From Oreohelix idahoensis (Eukaryota > Mollusca > Gastropoda > Stylommatophora > Oreohelicidae), in the NCBI GenBank assembly GCA_024509875.1, contig JAMPIV010015257.1, positions 62,001 to 126,000 of the forward strand: a DNA stretch of 64,000 nt. The letters are read 5' to 3'. The notes below the pieces were generated by a model. The model was given only the letters and a program-made list of their open reading frames with translations. It was not told the origin of the DNA and did not search any database. The position numbers were made by a program, and so were the translations under genes. Position 1 is the stretch's first letter. Every line of letters begins with the position of its first letter. Below, in pieces: positions 12,475 to 24,996 of this stretch.

Positions 12475-13378
12475 GCCCCTTCAGTCATAACTGACTATGG
12501 GAATGCGCCCCTGAGGTGACAGCCCTCGGCTGCTTATTTTCCTGGTGCTCCTTTCGACGTTTTCTCCTCACCTCTGCTTCTTGTGTGAGCCTCTCTTCGC
12601 CCAATCTGAGGTGGCGCCGTAAATAGCATCGCCACTTAGTGCGATCGGCAGCTTCATCCTCCCATGTTGCTGGATCCATGTCCAGTGCCCTCATATCTCT
12701 CTTGCACACATCTTTGAACCTCAGCTGTGGTCGCCCAACTGTTCTCTTGCCATCTGCTAATTGTCCGTAGAAGATATCTTTTGGGATGCGACCATCTTCC
12801 ATGCGGCGAACATGGCCAAGCCAGCGAAGTCTGCGCTGTCTAAGAAGCGTATACATACTTTGAAGGCCAGCACGTGACAACACCTCGACATTTGTCACTT
12901 TATCTTTCCACGAGATGCCGAGGATGCGGCGTAGACACCGCAAATGGAAGGTATTGAGCCTTCTTTCTTGCTTAGCATAGGTCGTCCAGGTCTCGCTGCC
13001 ATATAGGAGTGTGCTGGTGACGCAAGCATTATATACCGCAGCTTTGGTCTTCATTGTGAGTTTAGAGTTTCCCCAAACACGCGATGTGAGGCGGGCAAAG
13101 GTAGCTGCAGCTTTGCCAATGCGGCTGTCGATTTCTGTATCCAGTGAGAGTTTGTCATTGATGGTAGACCCTAGGTATGTGAAGTGGTGCACCACTGCCA
13201 ATTCATAGTTATCGATAGTGATAACTGGTGCAGCATCCACATCCTGACTCAGCACATTCGTTTTCTTTAGACTTATTGTGAGGCCAAAGTCCTTGCATGC
13301 TTTAGAGAAGCGATTCATCAAGCTCTGAAGCTCCTGTTGGCTTTGAGTGACGACTGCAGCATCATCAGCGAACAACAA
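12475..13378 (-). mobile_element. LINE reverse transcriptase, C-terminal half, 5'-truncated
   Basis: An uninterrupted - strand frame of about 297 codons begins at the catalytic motif LFADDAAVV. It continues through FTYLGSTIN, LLYGSETWT, LRCLRRILGISW, RLRWLGHVRRMEDGRIPK and GRPQLRFKDVCKRD to a stop near 12485. A (ATT)n tail follows. This is the palm-to-thumb end of a non-LTR RT; fingers and endonuclease are missing. The intact frame points to a fairly recent insertion into intron 4 of the + strand gene. I do not assign the clade. Confidence 0.85.
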
Positions 13379-13439
13379 GTCTCTTATATATATATATATA
13401 TATCTGTGGTACTTGTTGGAAACATTTGTTTAGAAATTG

Positions 13440-13640
13440 CACAAACCTATTATATCAGGAGAGTTGAATGCAAACTTAAAAGGTGAAGACAGCGCTATAA
13501 GTGGGAAGATAACATCAAGAGATGGACAGGAAAGAGTCTATCAGAGTGCACCACCAAAACAAGAGACAGAAAACGTTGGAGATCCATTACAGCCAACCTT
13601 CGTTATGGAGATGGCAACTGATGATGATGATTATATCGCA
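13440..13640 (+). mobile_element. LINE 3' end fragment with (TGA)n tail
   Basis: One frame reads TKTRDRKRWRSITANLRY followed by GDGN and stop, then TGATGATGAT. Basic RDR..WRS..ANL endings close many LINE ORF2 proteins. The upstream part is degraded. Confidence 0.5.
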
Positions 13641-13869
13641 TCAAGAAAATACACACATGTATCACTAACATTCCATTCATGTTCTAAGACTAAGGACTGT
13701 GCCCGTAAAAATAAATAATCAGATCATTTTCATCGGGGAACGATTTTTATTTCCAGTATGATTTCTTTACGGGTCGGTTTGTTGAATGTAGTATATTGAA
13801 TCATTTTGCTTCCCTGTACATGGCCGATGGCAACCATAATAGCCTCAGATTTTCTAAACAATGTTCCAG

Positions 13870-13924
13870 GAAGGGATGATCGGTGAGAACCAGTATGTGG
13901 CAGGAGATACGCAGCAAGATGAAG
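13870..13924 (+). CDS. Exon 5 of the unassigned + strand gene
   Basis: The acceptor is AATGTTCCAG and the donor GAAG|GTAAGT. It reads 18 codons (EGMIGENQYVAGDTQQDE) plus one base, starting in phase 0 as exon 4 requires. The splice signals are good but the peptide matches nothing I recognise. The following intron, 12 kb long, holds most of the satellite and transposon insertions. Confidence 0.55.
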
Positions 13925-14309
13925 GTAAGTTAAAATCAGTTTTACGAAAGCAGCAACATAAAATGTGCATAAAAACCTTGCAAGTACAAAACAAAACTAT
14001 GCTTATAACTTCTTAAAGTGCCATGCTAATTAACATAAAGTGATTATATGTTTCAAAATTTTCCAGTTCATATGTTTGTGTGCTATTTCTGTTGCTGATT
14101 TACTTCCACGCCACACTGTTAGTATCTTTTCTGTTGTCCCCTATCCCTTTTCCCCATCAATTTTTGCCAGTTATCACAATCTTTTTCAACTTTTACTTTC
14201 AGAAAACATGCTCAATTAAAATATTACATTCTGATATACATTATCAGTTTTCATTACATAATGGCCATTTTCAGGTCATCATCAGCAATCTTTCATTGAC
14301 ATTTTTGAG

Positions 14310-14425
14310 CCTTCGGAGTCATGGATCCACCTTTGCGTTTGGTTCCTTGCAGGAAGCCTGCACCAAAGCATTTTGTTTCTGTAGCAGTTTGTTTTACACA
14401 ATAAGGTTGCCAGCCTCATAGACAC
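14310..14425 (+). repeat. Copy of dispersed repeat family 5
   Basis: Contains TTGCAGGAAGCCTGCACCAA, the block TTTCTGTAGCA and AATAAGGTTGCCAGCCTCATA, the most complete form of this family in the intron. No coding potential seen. Confidence 0.55.
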
Positions 14426-14456
14426 CATTGTACTCATCACCATCATAATCACCACC

Positions 14457-14673
14457 CTTCAGCTCCCCCAAAGAGTATAGGCCTTCAACAAAATTATTCC
14501 AAGTCTTCCTGTCCTGTGCCGTCTGCTCAAGATCTTTCCATATCCTCCTCATCTTTTTTCATGTCTGTTTCCAGTTCTCATTTGCATGTGTTCTTTGATC
14601 CCCTATCTTTCTTACCCTGGGGATCCCAGAACAGGGACTGCCTTGTAATGCTATCACCAGGTTTCCTCAATGT
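14457..14673 (-). mobile_element. 3' end fragment of LINE family A
   Basis: Matches the family A C-terminal end: the + strand shows AGTATAGGCCTTCAACAAA and, further right, GACTGCCTTGTAATGCTATC, as in the longer copies. The right edge abuts LINE family C sequence. Confidence 0.7.
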
Positions 14674-14749
14674 GTTATTTTCCAATATTATATTTAGCTA
14701 CTTTTCCTCTTCTTTTTTCAAAGACCATGCCTGGTGGTGTAGATGATCA

Positions 14750-15705
14750 TACCTCTCCACAACTTCCTGTCTCCAGTACTACTGATCAGTTCTGTTGTTG
14801 ACTTCTTTCGATGCCATGATGTCAGACTGTCCAGTACCTTCTCTCTTTGTCATCCTCTGTCTCTTTTTTCCTTAATCTTTCCTGTTGTCATGATATCTTT
14901 CAGCTTTTTTCCTTAATCTTTCCTGTTGTCATGATATCTTTCAGCTTTTTTCCTTAATCTTTCCTGTTGTCATGATATCTTTCAGCTTTTTTCCTTAATC
15001 TTTCCTGTTGTCATGATATCTTTCAGCTTTTTTTCCTTAATCTTTCCTGTTGTCATGATATTCTTTCAGCTTTTTTTTTTCCTTTATCTTTCCTGTTGTC
15101 ATGATATCTTTCAGCTTTTTTCCTTAATCTTTCCTGTTGTCATGATATCTTTCAGCTTTTTTCCTTAATCTTTCCTGTTGTCATGATATCTTTCAGCTTT
15201 TTTCCTTAATCTTTCCTGTTGTCATGATATCTTTCAGCTTTTTTTCTTCTAATAACATGCTGAAATAAAGTGGCTTCCATCCTTCTAACACCAGGAATAA
15301 GTTTCCTTTGTGTATTGGTCTCTTTCATGACATCCACATTACTCTTGTTGCTGTCCATGGTATTTTAAACATTTTTCTGTAAAACCACATCTCTGTGGCC
15401 TCTAGTGTTTTACCTACTTATTTAATAATTGTCCATGACTCACTTCTGTATGTCAAGATCAGTTCTAAATAGCACTGAATAACTATCTTTTTTACTTCCG
15501 TTGACAAAGAATTGTTGCATAAAATACTCCATTTTGTAGAATGCTGTTCTACCTGGGCTATTCTGCTTTTTACTTCTGAGATGCATCTTCCATCCAATGT
15601 TATTAATATGCCTGGGTATATGAATATCTTGACTTGTTTTAAAACTGTTCCATTTACTTTGATACAGACTTTTATGTATATGCGTATGAAAACTTTCACT
15701 CTCAT
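14750..15705 (-). mobile_element. LINE family C, C-terminal RT region, carrying a minisatellite
   Basis: On the - strand, 15705 to ~15418 reads VNGTVLKQVKIFIYPGIL, then SRIAQVEQHSTKWSIL and YRSESWTI, equivalent to the YLG, RI..A and LLYGSETW motifs of LINE RTs. It continues, with frame damage, to WTATRV. The last part is replaced by a tandem array (14868..15243) whose unit encodes KLKDIMTTGKIKE, a LINE C-terminal motif. The catalytic part is missing. Confidence 0.65.
14868..15243 (-). repeat. ~41-bp minisatellite derived from a LINE C-terminus
   Basis: Nine copies of a unit containing CTTTCCTGTTGTCATGATAT. The complement reads KLKDIMTTGKIKE in the frame of the flanking LINE, so the array is an expansion of LINE coding sequence. 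Units differ mainly in the length of a T run. Confidence 0.85.
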
Positions 15706-15786
15706 TCATTGACATGCACAAAGACTGTCCTTTACATGTCTTTCCCACCCACAAAGTTTCCCATTAAGGCACTTAAACATTAATTC

Positions 15787-17226
15787 ATTCATAACCCTCC
15801 TCTCCCAAAGGAGCATAGGCCTTCAACAAACACATGCCAAGTCCTCCTGTCACGTGCCATCATTTCAAGTTCTTTCCATGTTCTCCTCATCATTTTCACC
15901 TATTTCCAGCTCTCTTCTCCATGTGCTTCTTGGTCTACCTCTGCCTCTCTTGCCCTGGGGGTTCCAGAACAAAGACTGCCTTGTAATGCTATCAACAGGT
16001 TTCCTCAGTGTGTGTCCTATCCATGGCCATCGTCTTCTTTTCATATCTTGTTCCACTGGCACTTGTCAAGTTCTTGTCCTCAGTTCCACGTTGGTAACCT
16101 GGTCATACCATTTTAATCCCTCTATTCTACGCAAGCACCCATTTATGAAAATCTGTAGCTTTTTGGTTGTTGTCTTTGTTGTTCTCCATGTCTCAGAGCC
16201 ATACAATAGGACTGACTTCACATTTGAGTTGAAGATTCTTATTTTCGTGTTGGATCCGATTTCTCTTGATCTCCATATATTTCCCAATGCAATAAAAGCT
16301 CCTCTTACTTTTTGTATTCTTATTTTGATATCACTGTCTGTCCCTCCAACTTTGTCTATATTGCTGCCAAGATATGTGTACGATTCTACATCTTGTATTG
16401 GTGTTTCTTCAAGTTCAACCCTGTTATCATTACCTGCATTTATTCTCATTATTTTTGTCTTTTCCCTGTGTATTTTCAGACCCACTTGCTGTGACCTCTC
16501 ATCGAGTGTTTTCAATTTGTCCTGCATCTGATTACAGTTATGGGACAGGAGAGCCAAGTCATCAGCAAAATCTAGATCATCTAACTGCTTAGTCAGAGTC
16601 CACTGGATTCCATTTCTGTTGTGTGTTGTCGATGTTCTCATAACCCAGTCTATTGCTAGTAAGAAAAGAAATGGAGATAAGAGGCATCCCTGTCACACTC
16701 CTGTTCTTATCCCAAACGGTTCTGTAAGCTGTCCTTCATGAGGAATTCTGCATGTCATGTCTTCATATGTTTTCTTTATTAAATTAATGATCTTCAGGGG
16801 AACTCCATAATGCCTCATCAATTTCCAAAGTGATTCTCTGTCTACACTGTCAAATGCCTTTTCGTAGTCCACAAATCCGATGTATAGTGGTGAATTCCAT
16901 TCCAGACTTTGTTCAACTATTATTCTCAAAATGGCTATCTTGTCTGTACAGGATCTGTTTTGTCGAAAACCTGCTTGTTCATCTCTCAGTTTCTTGTCTA
17001 TGGACTCTTTTAATCTCTCAAGGATAATCCTGTTTAACACTTTTCCTGGCACTGATAATAACATTATTCCTCTATAATTTGTGCACTCTTGTATATTTCC
17101 CTTCTTAGGCAACTTAACCAGATATCCTTCCTTCCATTCTGCTGGTATCTCTTCCTTTACCAAGTAATTTATATAACATCTCTGTAGCCGTGTTGATATC
17201 TGCTTTGATGGCCTCTGCTTAAACAT
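15787..17226 (-). mobile_element. LINE family A, longest copy (reverse transcriptase)
   Basis: The - strand, from ~17226 downward, reads IPAEWKEGYLVKLPKKGN and YRGIMLLSVPGKV (finger region), then DEQAGFRQNRSCTD, LYIGFVDYEKAFDSVDRE (RT motif A) and GQLTEPFGIRTGV, then a stop in place of RQGC. After that come DFADDLALLSHN (catalytic FADD), SYTYLGSNID, VLLYGSETWRT, CLRRIEGLKW and WIGHTLRKPVDSI, ending near FVEGLCSFG. A TGA between motifs and a frameshift near 16064 make it defective. The 5' endonuclease region is absent. Confidence 0.85.
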
Positions 17227-17492
17227 TCATTCATAGAATTTGTAAACGTTGAACACTCATATGTAAACACACTTGTGAGTACCATGATCATATACAATAA
17301 CATGCATATTCAATCACACATAAACATTTACATACAGATTATTTGAAAAAGATACAAATATTTACACATACAGATATTTTAATTGTAGTTTGAGACTTGA
17401 TACATTTAGTCAGCTCATTGAAGTGTGAGACTTGATACATTTAGTCAGCTCATTGTAGTAAGGGATATGATACATTTAATCAGCTCATTATA

Positions 17493-18830
17493 CGAGGGGC
17501 GTTCAGAAAGTAATGCACCACATCGTTTTTCTAAGCTAATAATGAAGATAGAAGCTTGAAATTTTGCACACTTCAAATATGGCATGTGCCAATTGTGGGC
17601 ACCAAATTGCACCGCAACCGGCCAAATAATATGGCTGCCCTAAACCGTTGAAATGGAGCGTGTTAGCAACTTGCGTTATAAGCAGCGAATTGTGATAGAA
17701 TTTCTCGTTGCAGAGAAGGAAACTGTTGTGAACATTCACAAGTGTCTATGTGATGTGTATGGAAGTTTTGCAGTCGACAGGAGTACAGTCAGTCGCTGGG
17801 TTCAGAGAATCAAAGAATCAGGAAGTGGAGATACGGAGCTGCTTGATCGGTCGTGCTGTGGACGTCCTGCCACAGCCACCAACGCAGAAATGTTGAAATG
17901 CGCTGAGGGCATTATTCTTATTGATAGGCGAATCACTACTCAACAATTGGCCTTACAGCTGTCAGTCAGCATTGGTAGTGCAAATGCAGTTATAAAAACT
18001 CTCTGATTTTCTAAGGTTTGCGCAAGATGGGTTCCTCGAAGTCTCACAAATGACCACCGATAGCGAAGGAAAGCAATTTCTTCTGAATTGTTGGAGCGTT
18101 TTGATGCTGATGGAGAGAACTTTTTGGCTAAGATCGTTACAGGTGACGAAACTAGGGCACATCATTTTGAACCTGAGACAAAAAGACAGTCAATAGAGTG
18201 GCATCATCCGCAATCAACACGAAGAAAGAAATTCAAGACAAGTCCTTCAGCTGGAAAGGTCATGATCACTGTCTTTTGGGACATTGAAGGTGTGATTCTT
18301 GTGGACGTTATGCCAAGAGGAGAGACAATCAATTCTCAAGCTTACATTAAGACATTGAAAAAACTCAATCAACGTTTTCGCAGAGTTCGGCGCACAAGAA
18401 TCCAGCAGACCTGCTTCTCCTTCACGACAATGCGCGACCTCACACAAGTCTGGCAACACGGGAAGCAATCACAAAATTGGGTTGGACTGTACTACCCCAT
18501 CCACCCTATAGTCCCGATTTGGAACCCTCTGATTTTCATCTATTTGGTCCACTTAAAGATGCACTCCGTGGGACAAGGTTTGAAGATGATGAAGGAGTGA
18601 TTCATGCAGCGAAGAAATGGCTACATGATCAAGACAAAATCTGGTACGGGCTAGGAATACATGCACTTGTTTCGTGCTGGCATAAAGCCGTACAAGTTGA
18701 TGGGGATTATGTTGAATAATACCGATGTTTACATGACATATCCATGTATATTGTGTATAAATTTCATGCTTTTTGAATAAACAGCTCCTGAGAAAAACGA
18801 TGTGGTGCATTACTTTCTGAACGCCCCTCG
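17493..18830 (+). mobile_element. Mariner element, 1338 bp, perfect 40-bp TIRs
   Basis: The ends are perfect inverted repeats of 40 bp starting CGAGGGGCGTTCAGAAAGTA, flanked by TA on both sides. Removing the element and one TA rejoins an intact satellite unit (CAGCTCATTA|TAGTTTGA). The transposase inside is broken. Confidence 0.92.
17653..18719 (+). pseudogene. Mariner transposase, inactivated
   Basis: The frame begins MERVSNLRYKQRIVIEF, with the N-terminal paired-like region continuing VDRSTVSRWVQRIKESG and GRPATATN. The catalytic triad is readable: VTGDET (Asp at ~18145), LLHDNARPH (Asp ~18426) and EPSDFHLF (Asp ~18531). The last two have 34 residues between them, the D,D34D spacing of mariners. 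Two in-frame stops (TGA 18004, TAG 18061) and a one-base frameshift around 18375..18410 destroy it. All three Asp codons survive, so decay is light. Confidence 0.9.
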
Positions 18831-18899
18831 TAGTTTGAAACTTGATACATTTAGTCAGCTCATTGTAGTAAGGGGAATGAAACATTTAATCAGCTTATT

Positions 18900-19400
18900 A
18901 GGGTTGGAGTGGCTAAGAGGCAAGGTGTCCGCCTCGAGTTCTAGAGGTACCGGGTTCAATTCCCAATTGATGGAATATAATTTATGGAAAAATTTTTTTT
19001 AAAGAACCTAATGGTCCTAATGATGTCATACTCCTAATGATGTCATACTCCCACATGGTCTCCTGGGTAGTGAGATTGGATGTCTAGCCTTCTCGGATAA
19101 GAGCGAAAAAATAGGAGGTCCCGTGTGCAACTTGTGCACGTTAAAAATCCTTCGGCAGTTGGAAATCGTAAAGAGTAGGCCTATCAGGCCGCTGCCCTGG
19201 CAAAATTTAAAAATTAGAAACCTACCCATAATAAAAATATTTATAGAATGTGTGATTCCTATATACACACATTGGGATTCTTGCCAGTGCTACGGAATTT
19301 GTGCACTGTGCTGAGATCCTCCTTGTGTGATCTAAGGGAGGGGATCAGAGCACTGATGGAGTAGTCTGTGTGCAATGAAGATAGTCCTTAAAACCAAACC
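18900..19400 (+). mobile_element. tRNA-derived SINE, family 1, inside satellite
   Basis: The head GGTTGGAGTGGCTAAGAGG (A box) and GGTACCGGGTTCAATTCCC (B box), the body shared with 485..957 and 1330..1795, and an ACCAAACC tail. Satellite sequence AATCAGCT(T/C)ATT lies on both sides, consistent with insertion into the array. A 17-bp internal duplication, CTAATGATGTCATACTC, is seen at 19017 and 19034. Confidence 0.85.
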
Positions 19401-20462
19401 AATCAGCTCATTGTAGTTTGAGACTTGATACATTTAGTCCAGCTCAGTGTAGTTTTGGACATGATATATTTAATTTTCCTCATTGTAGTTTGAGACATGA
19501 TATATTTAGTTCAGCTCATAGTACTTTTGGACATGATACATTTAATATACATCACTGTAATTTAAGATATGATACATTAAATATGCCTCACTGTAATTTA
19601 TGACATGATGAGTTTAATATACCTCACTGTAATTATGACACATTTAAAATGCCTCACTGTAATTTATAACATGATACATTTAATATACCTCTCTGTAATT
19701 TAAGACATGATACATTTAATATACCTCACTGTAATTTAAAACATAATACATTTAATATACCTCACAGTAATTTAAGACATGATGCATTTAATATACCTCA
19801 CTGTAATTTAAGACATGACGCATTTAATATACCTCACTGCTTGATACATTAAGTCAGCTCATTGTAGTTTGAGACTTGATACATTAAGTTAGTCCATTGT
19901 AGTTTGAGGCTTCATACATTAAGTCAGCCCATTGTGGTTTGAGACATGATACACTAAGTCCAGCGGATCACAGCATTGGACATTATGCATTTAATCCACC
20001 TCGCTGTAGTTTGAGACTTTATACATTTAGTGAGCTCATTGTAGTATGAGGTTTAACACATTTAGTCAGCTCGTTGTTTGAGACATGATACATTTAGTCA
20101 GCTCATGGTAGATTGAGACTTGACACATTTAGTTAGCTCATTGTAGTATGAGATTTAACACATTTAGTCAGCTCATTGTTGTTTGAGACTTGATACATTT
20201 AGTCAGGTCACTGTAGTTTGAGATGATACATTGAGTCAGCTCATTGTAGTTTGAGACTTGATACATTAAGTCAGCCTATTGTAGTTTGAGACATGATACA
20301 TTTAGTCATGTCATTGTAGTTTGAGACATGATACATTTAGTCAGCCCCTTGTAGTTTGAGACTTGATACATTTAGTCAACTCATTGTAGTATGAGATTTG
20401 ATACATTAATTCAGCTCATTGTAGTTTGAGACTTGATACACTCAACCAATCAATCAATCAAT

Positions 20463-21470
20463 CAATACCCTTTAGCTCCCCGAGGAGCATAGGCCTTCAA
20501 CAAACACATGCCAAGTCTTCCTGTCCTGTGCCATCCGCTCAAGTTCTTTCCATGTTTTCCTCATCATTTTCACCTCTCTATCCAGTTCTCCATGTGTTTT
20601 TTGGTCTACCTCTGCCTCTCTTTCCCTGTGGATTCCAGACAAGGACTGCCTTGTAATGCTATCAACAGGTCTCCTCAATGTGTGTCCTATCCATCGCCAG
20701 CTTCTTCTTCTCAGCTCTTGTTCCACTGGCACTTGTCTGGTTCTTGTCATCAATTCCACATTTGTGACTTTGTCATACCATTTCAGTCCTTCTATTCTAC
20801 ACAAGCACCCGTTTATAAAAGTCTGTAGCTAAAAAGTTGTTGTTTTTGTTGCTCTCCATGTCTCAGAGCCATATAATAGGACTAACTTGACATTTGAGTT
20901 GAAGATTCTTATTTTCGTGTTGGACTTGATTTCTCTTGTTCTCCATATGTTTCCCAATGCAATGAAAGCTCCTCTTGCTTTTTGTATTCTTATTTTGATA
21001 TCATTGTATAACCCTCCAACTCTGTCTATATTACTGCCAAGGTATATGTTCGATTCTACATCCTTTACTGGTGTTTCTTCAAGTTCAACCCTGTTATCAT
21101 TTCTTGCATTTATTCTCTCAATCTTTGTCTTTTCCCTGTGTATTTTCAGGCCCACTTGTTGTGACCTCTCATTGAGAATTTTTATTTTCTCTTGCATCTG
21201 ATTATGGTTGTGGGACAGAAGAGCCAAGTCATCTGCAAAATCCAGATCATCAAGCTGTTTAGTCAGATTCCACTGGATTCCATCTCTGTTGTGTGATGTC
21301 GATGTCTTCATAACCTAATCTGTTGCTAGTAAGAAAAGAAATGGAGACAAGAGGCATCCCTGTCTCACTCCCATTCTAATCCTAAATGGTTCTGTAAGTT
21401 GACCCTCATGAAGAACTCTGCATGTCATGTCTTCATGGGTGTTCCTTATTAAGTTAATGATCTTTTCTCT
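20463..21470 (-). mobile_element. LINE family A, second long copy
   Basis: The - strand reads HEDMTCRVLHEGQLTEPF, then MGVRQGCLLSPFLFLLATD (the RQGC motif is intact here, unlike 15787..17226), DFADDLALLSHN, NIYLGSNIDRVGG and VLLYGSETWRA. The ORF breaks, then continues RIEGLKWYDKVTNVELM, WIGHTLRRPVDSI and WHVFVEGLCSSGS. It sits between satellite units, so it inserted into the array, or the array grew beside it. Comparison with the first copy shows which stops are private. Confidence 0.8.
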
Positions 21471-21547
21471 GTTCACATTTACCTGCCAGCATTTCTCTCT
21501 GTTCATGTTCACTTGTCAGTACTTTTATCTATTTATGTTCACCTTGT

Positions 21548-22719
21548 CAAGACCTAATCTTCACATTCAGACAGCTGAGTGAAAAGGCCCTTGAGTATAA
21601 GAGTGAGATGCATCTTTGTTTCATAGATCTGGAAAAGGCATTTGACAGGGTCCCCTGGAGCAAACTTTGGGACTGTTTGGCAAGGAAGAATATTCCAGCA
21701 CCTCTGATTCATGCTATACAGAGCTTCTACAAGTCTTGCAGAAATTATGTGAGGACAGCAAACCATAAGTCAGAAGAGTTCAGGACCACCACTGGTGTAA
21801 GACAAGGTGATAGGATATCACCTTACCTCTTCATACTCCTTATGGACGATGTCATCAAGGCATGTAAGGAGAGAACAAGAAAGTATTCAGTGGGGTACTG
21901 GAAGATGAGACAGGTCTATATTTCGGAGCTGGCATTTGCTGATGATGTTGCCCTGATTGCTAAATCAGAGGCATATCTCCAATCCAACCTGCAAGTCTGG
22001 AAGGAAGAGCTGGAGAAGAGAGGGATGGTCATAAGCAGCTCTAAAACAAAATCCATGGTGATATCACGAGAAGAAAGAAGACATCAGATTAAGCTGGGAG
22101 AACAGGTCCTGGAGCAGGTCGACCACTTTAAATACCTCGTAGCTATTATAGACCGAAAGGGAGGCATCAAAGAAGAGTTGGCCACTCGAAAAGCAGCAGC
22201 TGGGAGACTTTTTCAGGCCATAAATTGAGGATTCCTCAGCAAGAAAACGAAGATGGCTGTATACCGCTCCACCTATGTCCCAGTCTTGACATATGGATGC
22301 GAGTCATGGGCAATGACTACAACCCACAAAAGCCAGATCCAAACCTCAGAAATGAGGTATCTGAGGAAGGTGGTTGAAGTAACAAGAAGAGACATGGTAC
22401 GCAACCAGACGATACGTCAAGGCCTTAAATCCCACCCTCTGCAGACCCAAGTAGAACAGTCCCAACTAAGATGGTTTGGCCATGTCTGCAGAATGGGAGA
22501 AGATCGGCTACCACGACAAGCATGGGAAACAAAGAGCCAAGGATCCAGACCCCCAGGACGACCCAGAGTCCGCTGGGAGGACAACATTAGACAATCTTTG
22601 AAGGCCCGAGGACTAGAATGGAACCAGGCCAGGAGGAAGACAGCCGATAGGATAGTCTGGCGCTCTCTCTTCCAAACCTCTACACCTCACAGTAGAAGGG
22701 GAATGACTAAGTAAGTAAG
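21548..22719 (+). mobile_element. LINE family B, copy 1
   Basis: It reads MHLCFIDLEKAFDRVPW (motif A), TTTGVRQGDRISPYLFIL, LAFADDVALIA (catalytic FADD), HFKYLVAIID, VPVLTYGCESWAM, QLRWFGHVCRMGEDRLP and GRPRVRWEDNIRQSL, ending RRGMTK and stop, then an AAGT tail. A 14-bp direct repeat, TATGTTCACCTTGT, flanks it at 21534 and 22720: a target-site duplication. A TGA near 22228 and a 15-bp deletion near 22243, relative to 52463..53231, inactivate it. Host sequence is the TTCACCT-type minisatellite also seen near 26600. Confidence 0.88.
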
Positions 22720-22733
22720 TATGTTCACCTTGT

Positions 22734-23304
22734 TGGAGATTCGTTTTGTTAGAATCTTGGGTTCTCAATGTTGCAAGCTTTATCACCATTATTTGAAACT
22801 TGATCTCTTGAATAAACTATTAGTATTAACCAGTATCATTGTTCAATCGAATCTATTCTCTATTTTATCAAAAGTTCTATTGTTGGATTCTTATCTGTTC
22901 AGTTTTCTATTATTAATTCTGATATGCTTGCAATCTTATGACCAAGTTACGTTGGGGTATGTTTTATATAGAGCATATGCATATTTGAATGTCAAATCAA
23001 TGTCAAGGTTAACGAGTAACGATTAAAATATAACACTGCTGATAATGTACAAAACGTCACCGATAAGAAGAACTCAATCGTGGATGACTGGTTATATTTA
23101 TTGACAATTACAGTCATGTTGCAATAAAACATTGCAGCATCACTTTGTTATTTTTAATCATTAGACTCTATTCTTGTTCGACTACATAGTCTTCTATGTA
23201 TCATCTGCCATCGCGTCAAAACATTATTCAAGTGTACTATTGAATATTTTATTTATGTCTGCGTAAACATTCTAGCAAAGCTAGACTCAATTTAGATTCC
23301 GAGT
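22734..23304. other. Unique intronic DNA between LINE B and satellite
   Basis: AT-rich with no repeat shared with other parts of the window and no convincing exon. One open + frame lacks recognisable motifs. Confidence 0.5.
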
Positions 23305-24996
23305 TTACATTAGACTTGATACATTTAGTCAGCTCGCTATAGTTTGAGACTTGATACATTTAGTCAGCTCATTTTAGTTTGAGACTTGATACATTTAGTC
23401 AGCTCATTTTAGTTTGAGACAATACATTTAGTCAGCTCGCTATAGTTTGAGACTTGATACATTTAGTCAGCTCATTATAGTTTGAGACTTGATATATTAA
23501 ATCAGCTTATTATAGTTTGAGACTTGATACATTTAGTCAGCTCACTATAGTTTGAGACTTGATATATTTAGTCAGCTCACTATGGTTTGAGATTTGATAC
23601 ATTAAATCAGCTCATTAAAGTTTGAGACTTGATACATTCAGTCAGCTCATTATAGTTTCAGACTTGATACATTAAGTCAGCTCACTATATTTTGAGACGA
23701 TACATTTAGTCAGCTCATTTTAGTTTGAGACTTGATACATTTAGTCAGCTCATTTTAGTTTGAGATGATACATTTAGTCAGCTCGCTATAGTTTGAGACT
23801 TGATATATTAAATCAGCTTATTATAGTTTGAGACTTGATACATTAAATCAGCTCATTATAGTTTGAGACTTGATACATTTAATCAGCTCACTATAGTTGG
23901 AGACTTGATATATTTAGTTAGCTCACTATAGTTTGAGACTTGATACATTAAATCAGCTCATTGTAGTTTGAGACTTGATATATTTAGTCAGCTCACTATA
24001 GTTTGAAACTTGATATATTTAGTCAGTTCACTATAGTTTGAGAATTGATACATTAAATCAGCTCATTATAGTTTGAGACTTGATACATTTAGTCAGCTCA
24101 CTATAGTTTGAGATTTGATACATTAAATCAGCTCATTAAAGTTTGAGGCTTGATACATTCAGTCAGCTCATTATAGTTTGAGACTTGATACATTAAGTCA
24201 GCTCACTATATTTTGAGACGATACATTTAGCCAGCTCATTTTAGTTTGAGACTTGATACACTTAGTCAGCTCATTTTTGTTTGAGATGATACATTTAGTC
24301 AGCTCGCTATAGTTTGAGACTTGATACATTAAGTCAGCTCACTATATTTTGAGACGATACATTAAATCAGCTCATTTTAGTTTGAGACTTGATACATTTA
24401 GTCAGCTCACTATAGTTTGAGACTTGATATATTTAGTTAGCTCTCTATAGTTTGAGACTTGATACATTAAGTCAGCTCATTTATAGTTTGAGACTTGATA
24501 CATTAAGTCAGCTCACTATAGTTTGAGACTTGATACATTAAATCAGCTCATTTTAGTTTGAGACTTGATACATTTAGTCAGCTCACTATAGTTTGAGACT
24601 TGATATATTTAGTCAGCTCTTTATAGTTTGAGACTTGATACATTAAATCAGCTCATTATAGTTTGAGACTTGATACATTTAATCAGCTCATTATAGTTTG
24701 AGACTTGATACATTTAATCAGCTCATTTTAGTTTGCGACTTGATACATTTAGTCAGCTCATTATAGTTTGAGACTTGATACATTTAGTCACCTCATTATA
24801 GTTTGAGACTTGATACATTAAGTCAGCTCACTATAGTTTGAGACGTGATACATTAAATCAGCTCATTTTAGTTTGAGACTTGATACATTGAGTCAGCTCA
24901 CTATAGTTTGAGACTTGATATATTTAGTCAGCTCATTATAGTTTGAGACTTGATACATTTAATCAGCTCATTATAGTTTGAGATTTGATACATTAA

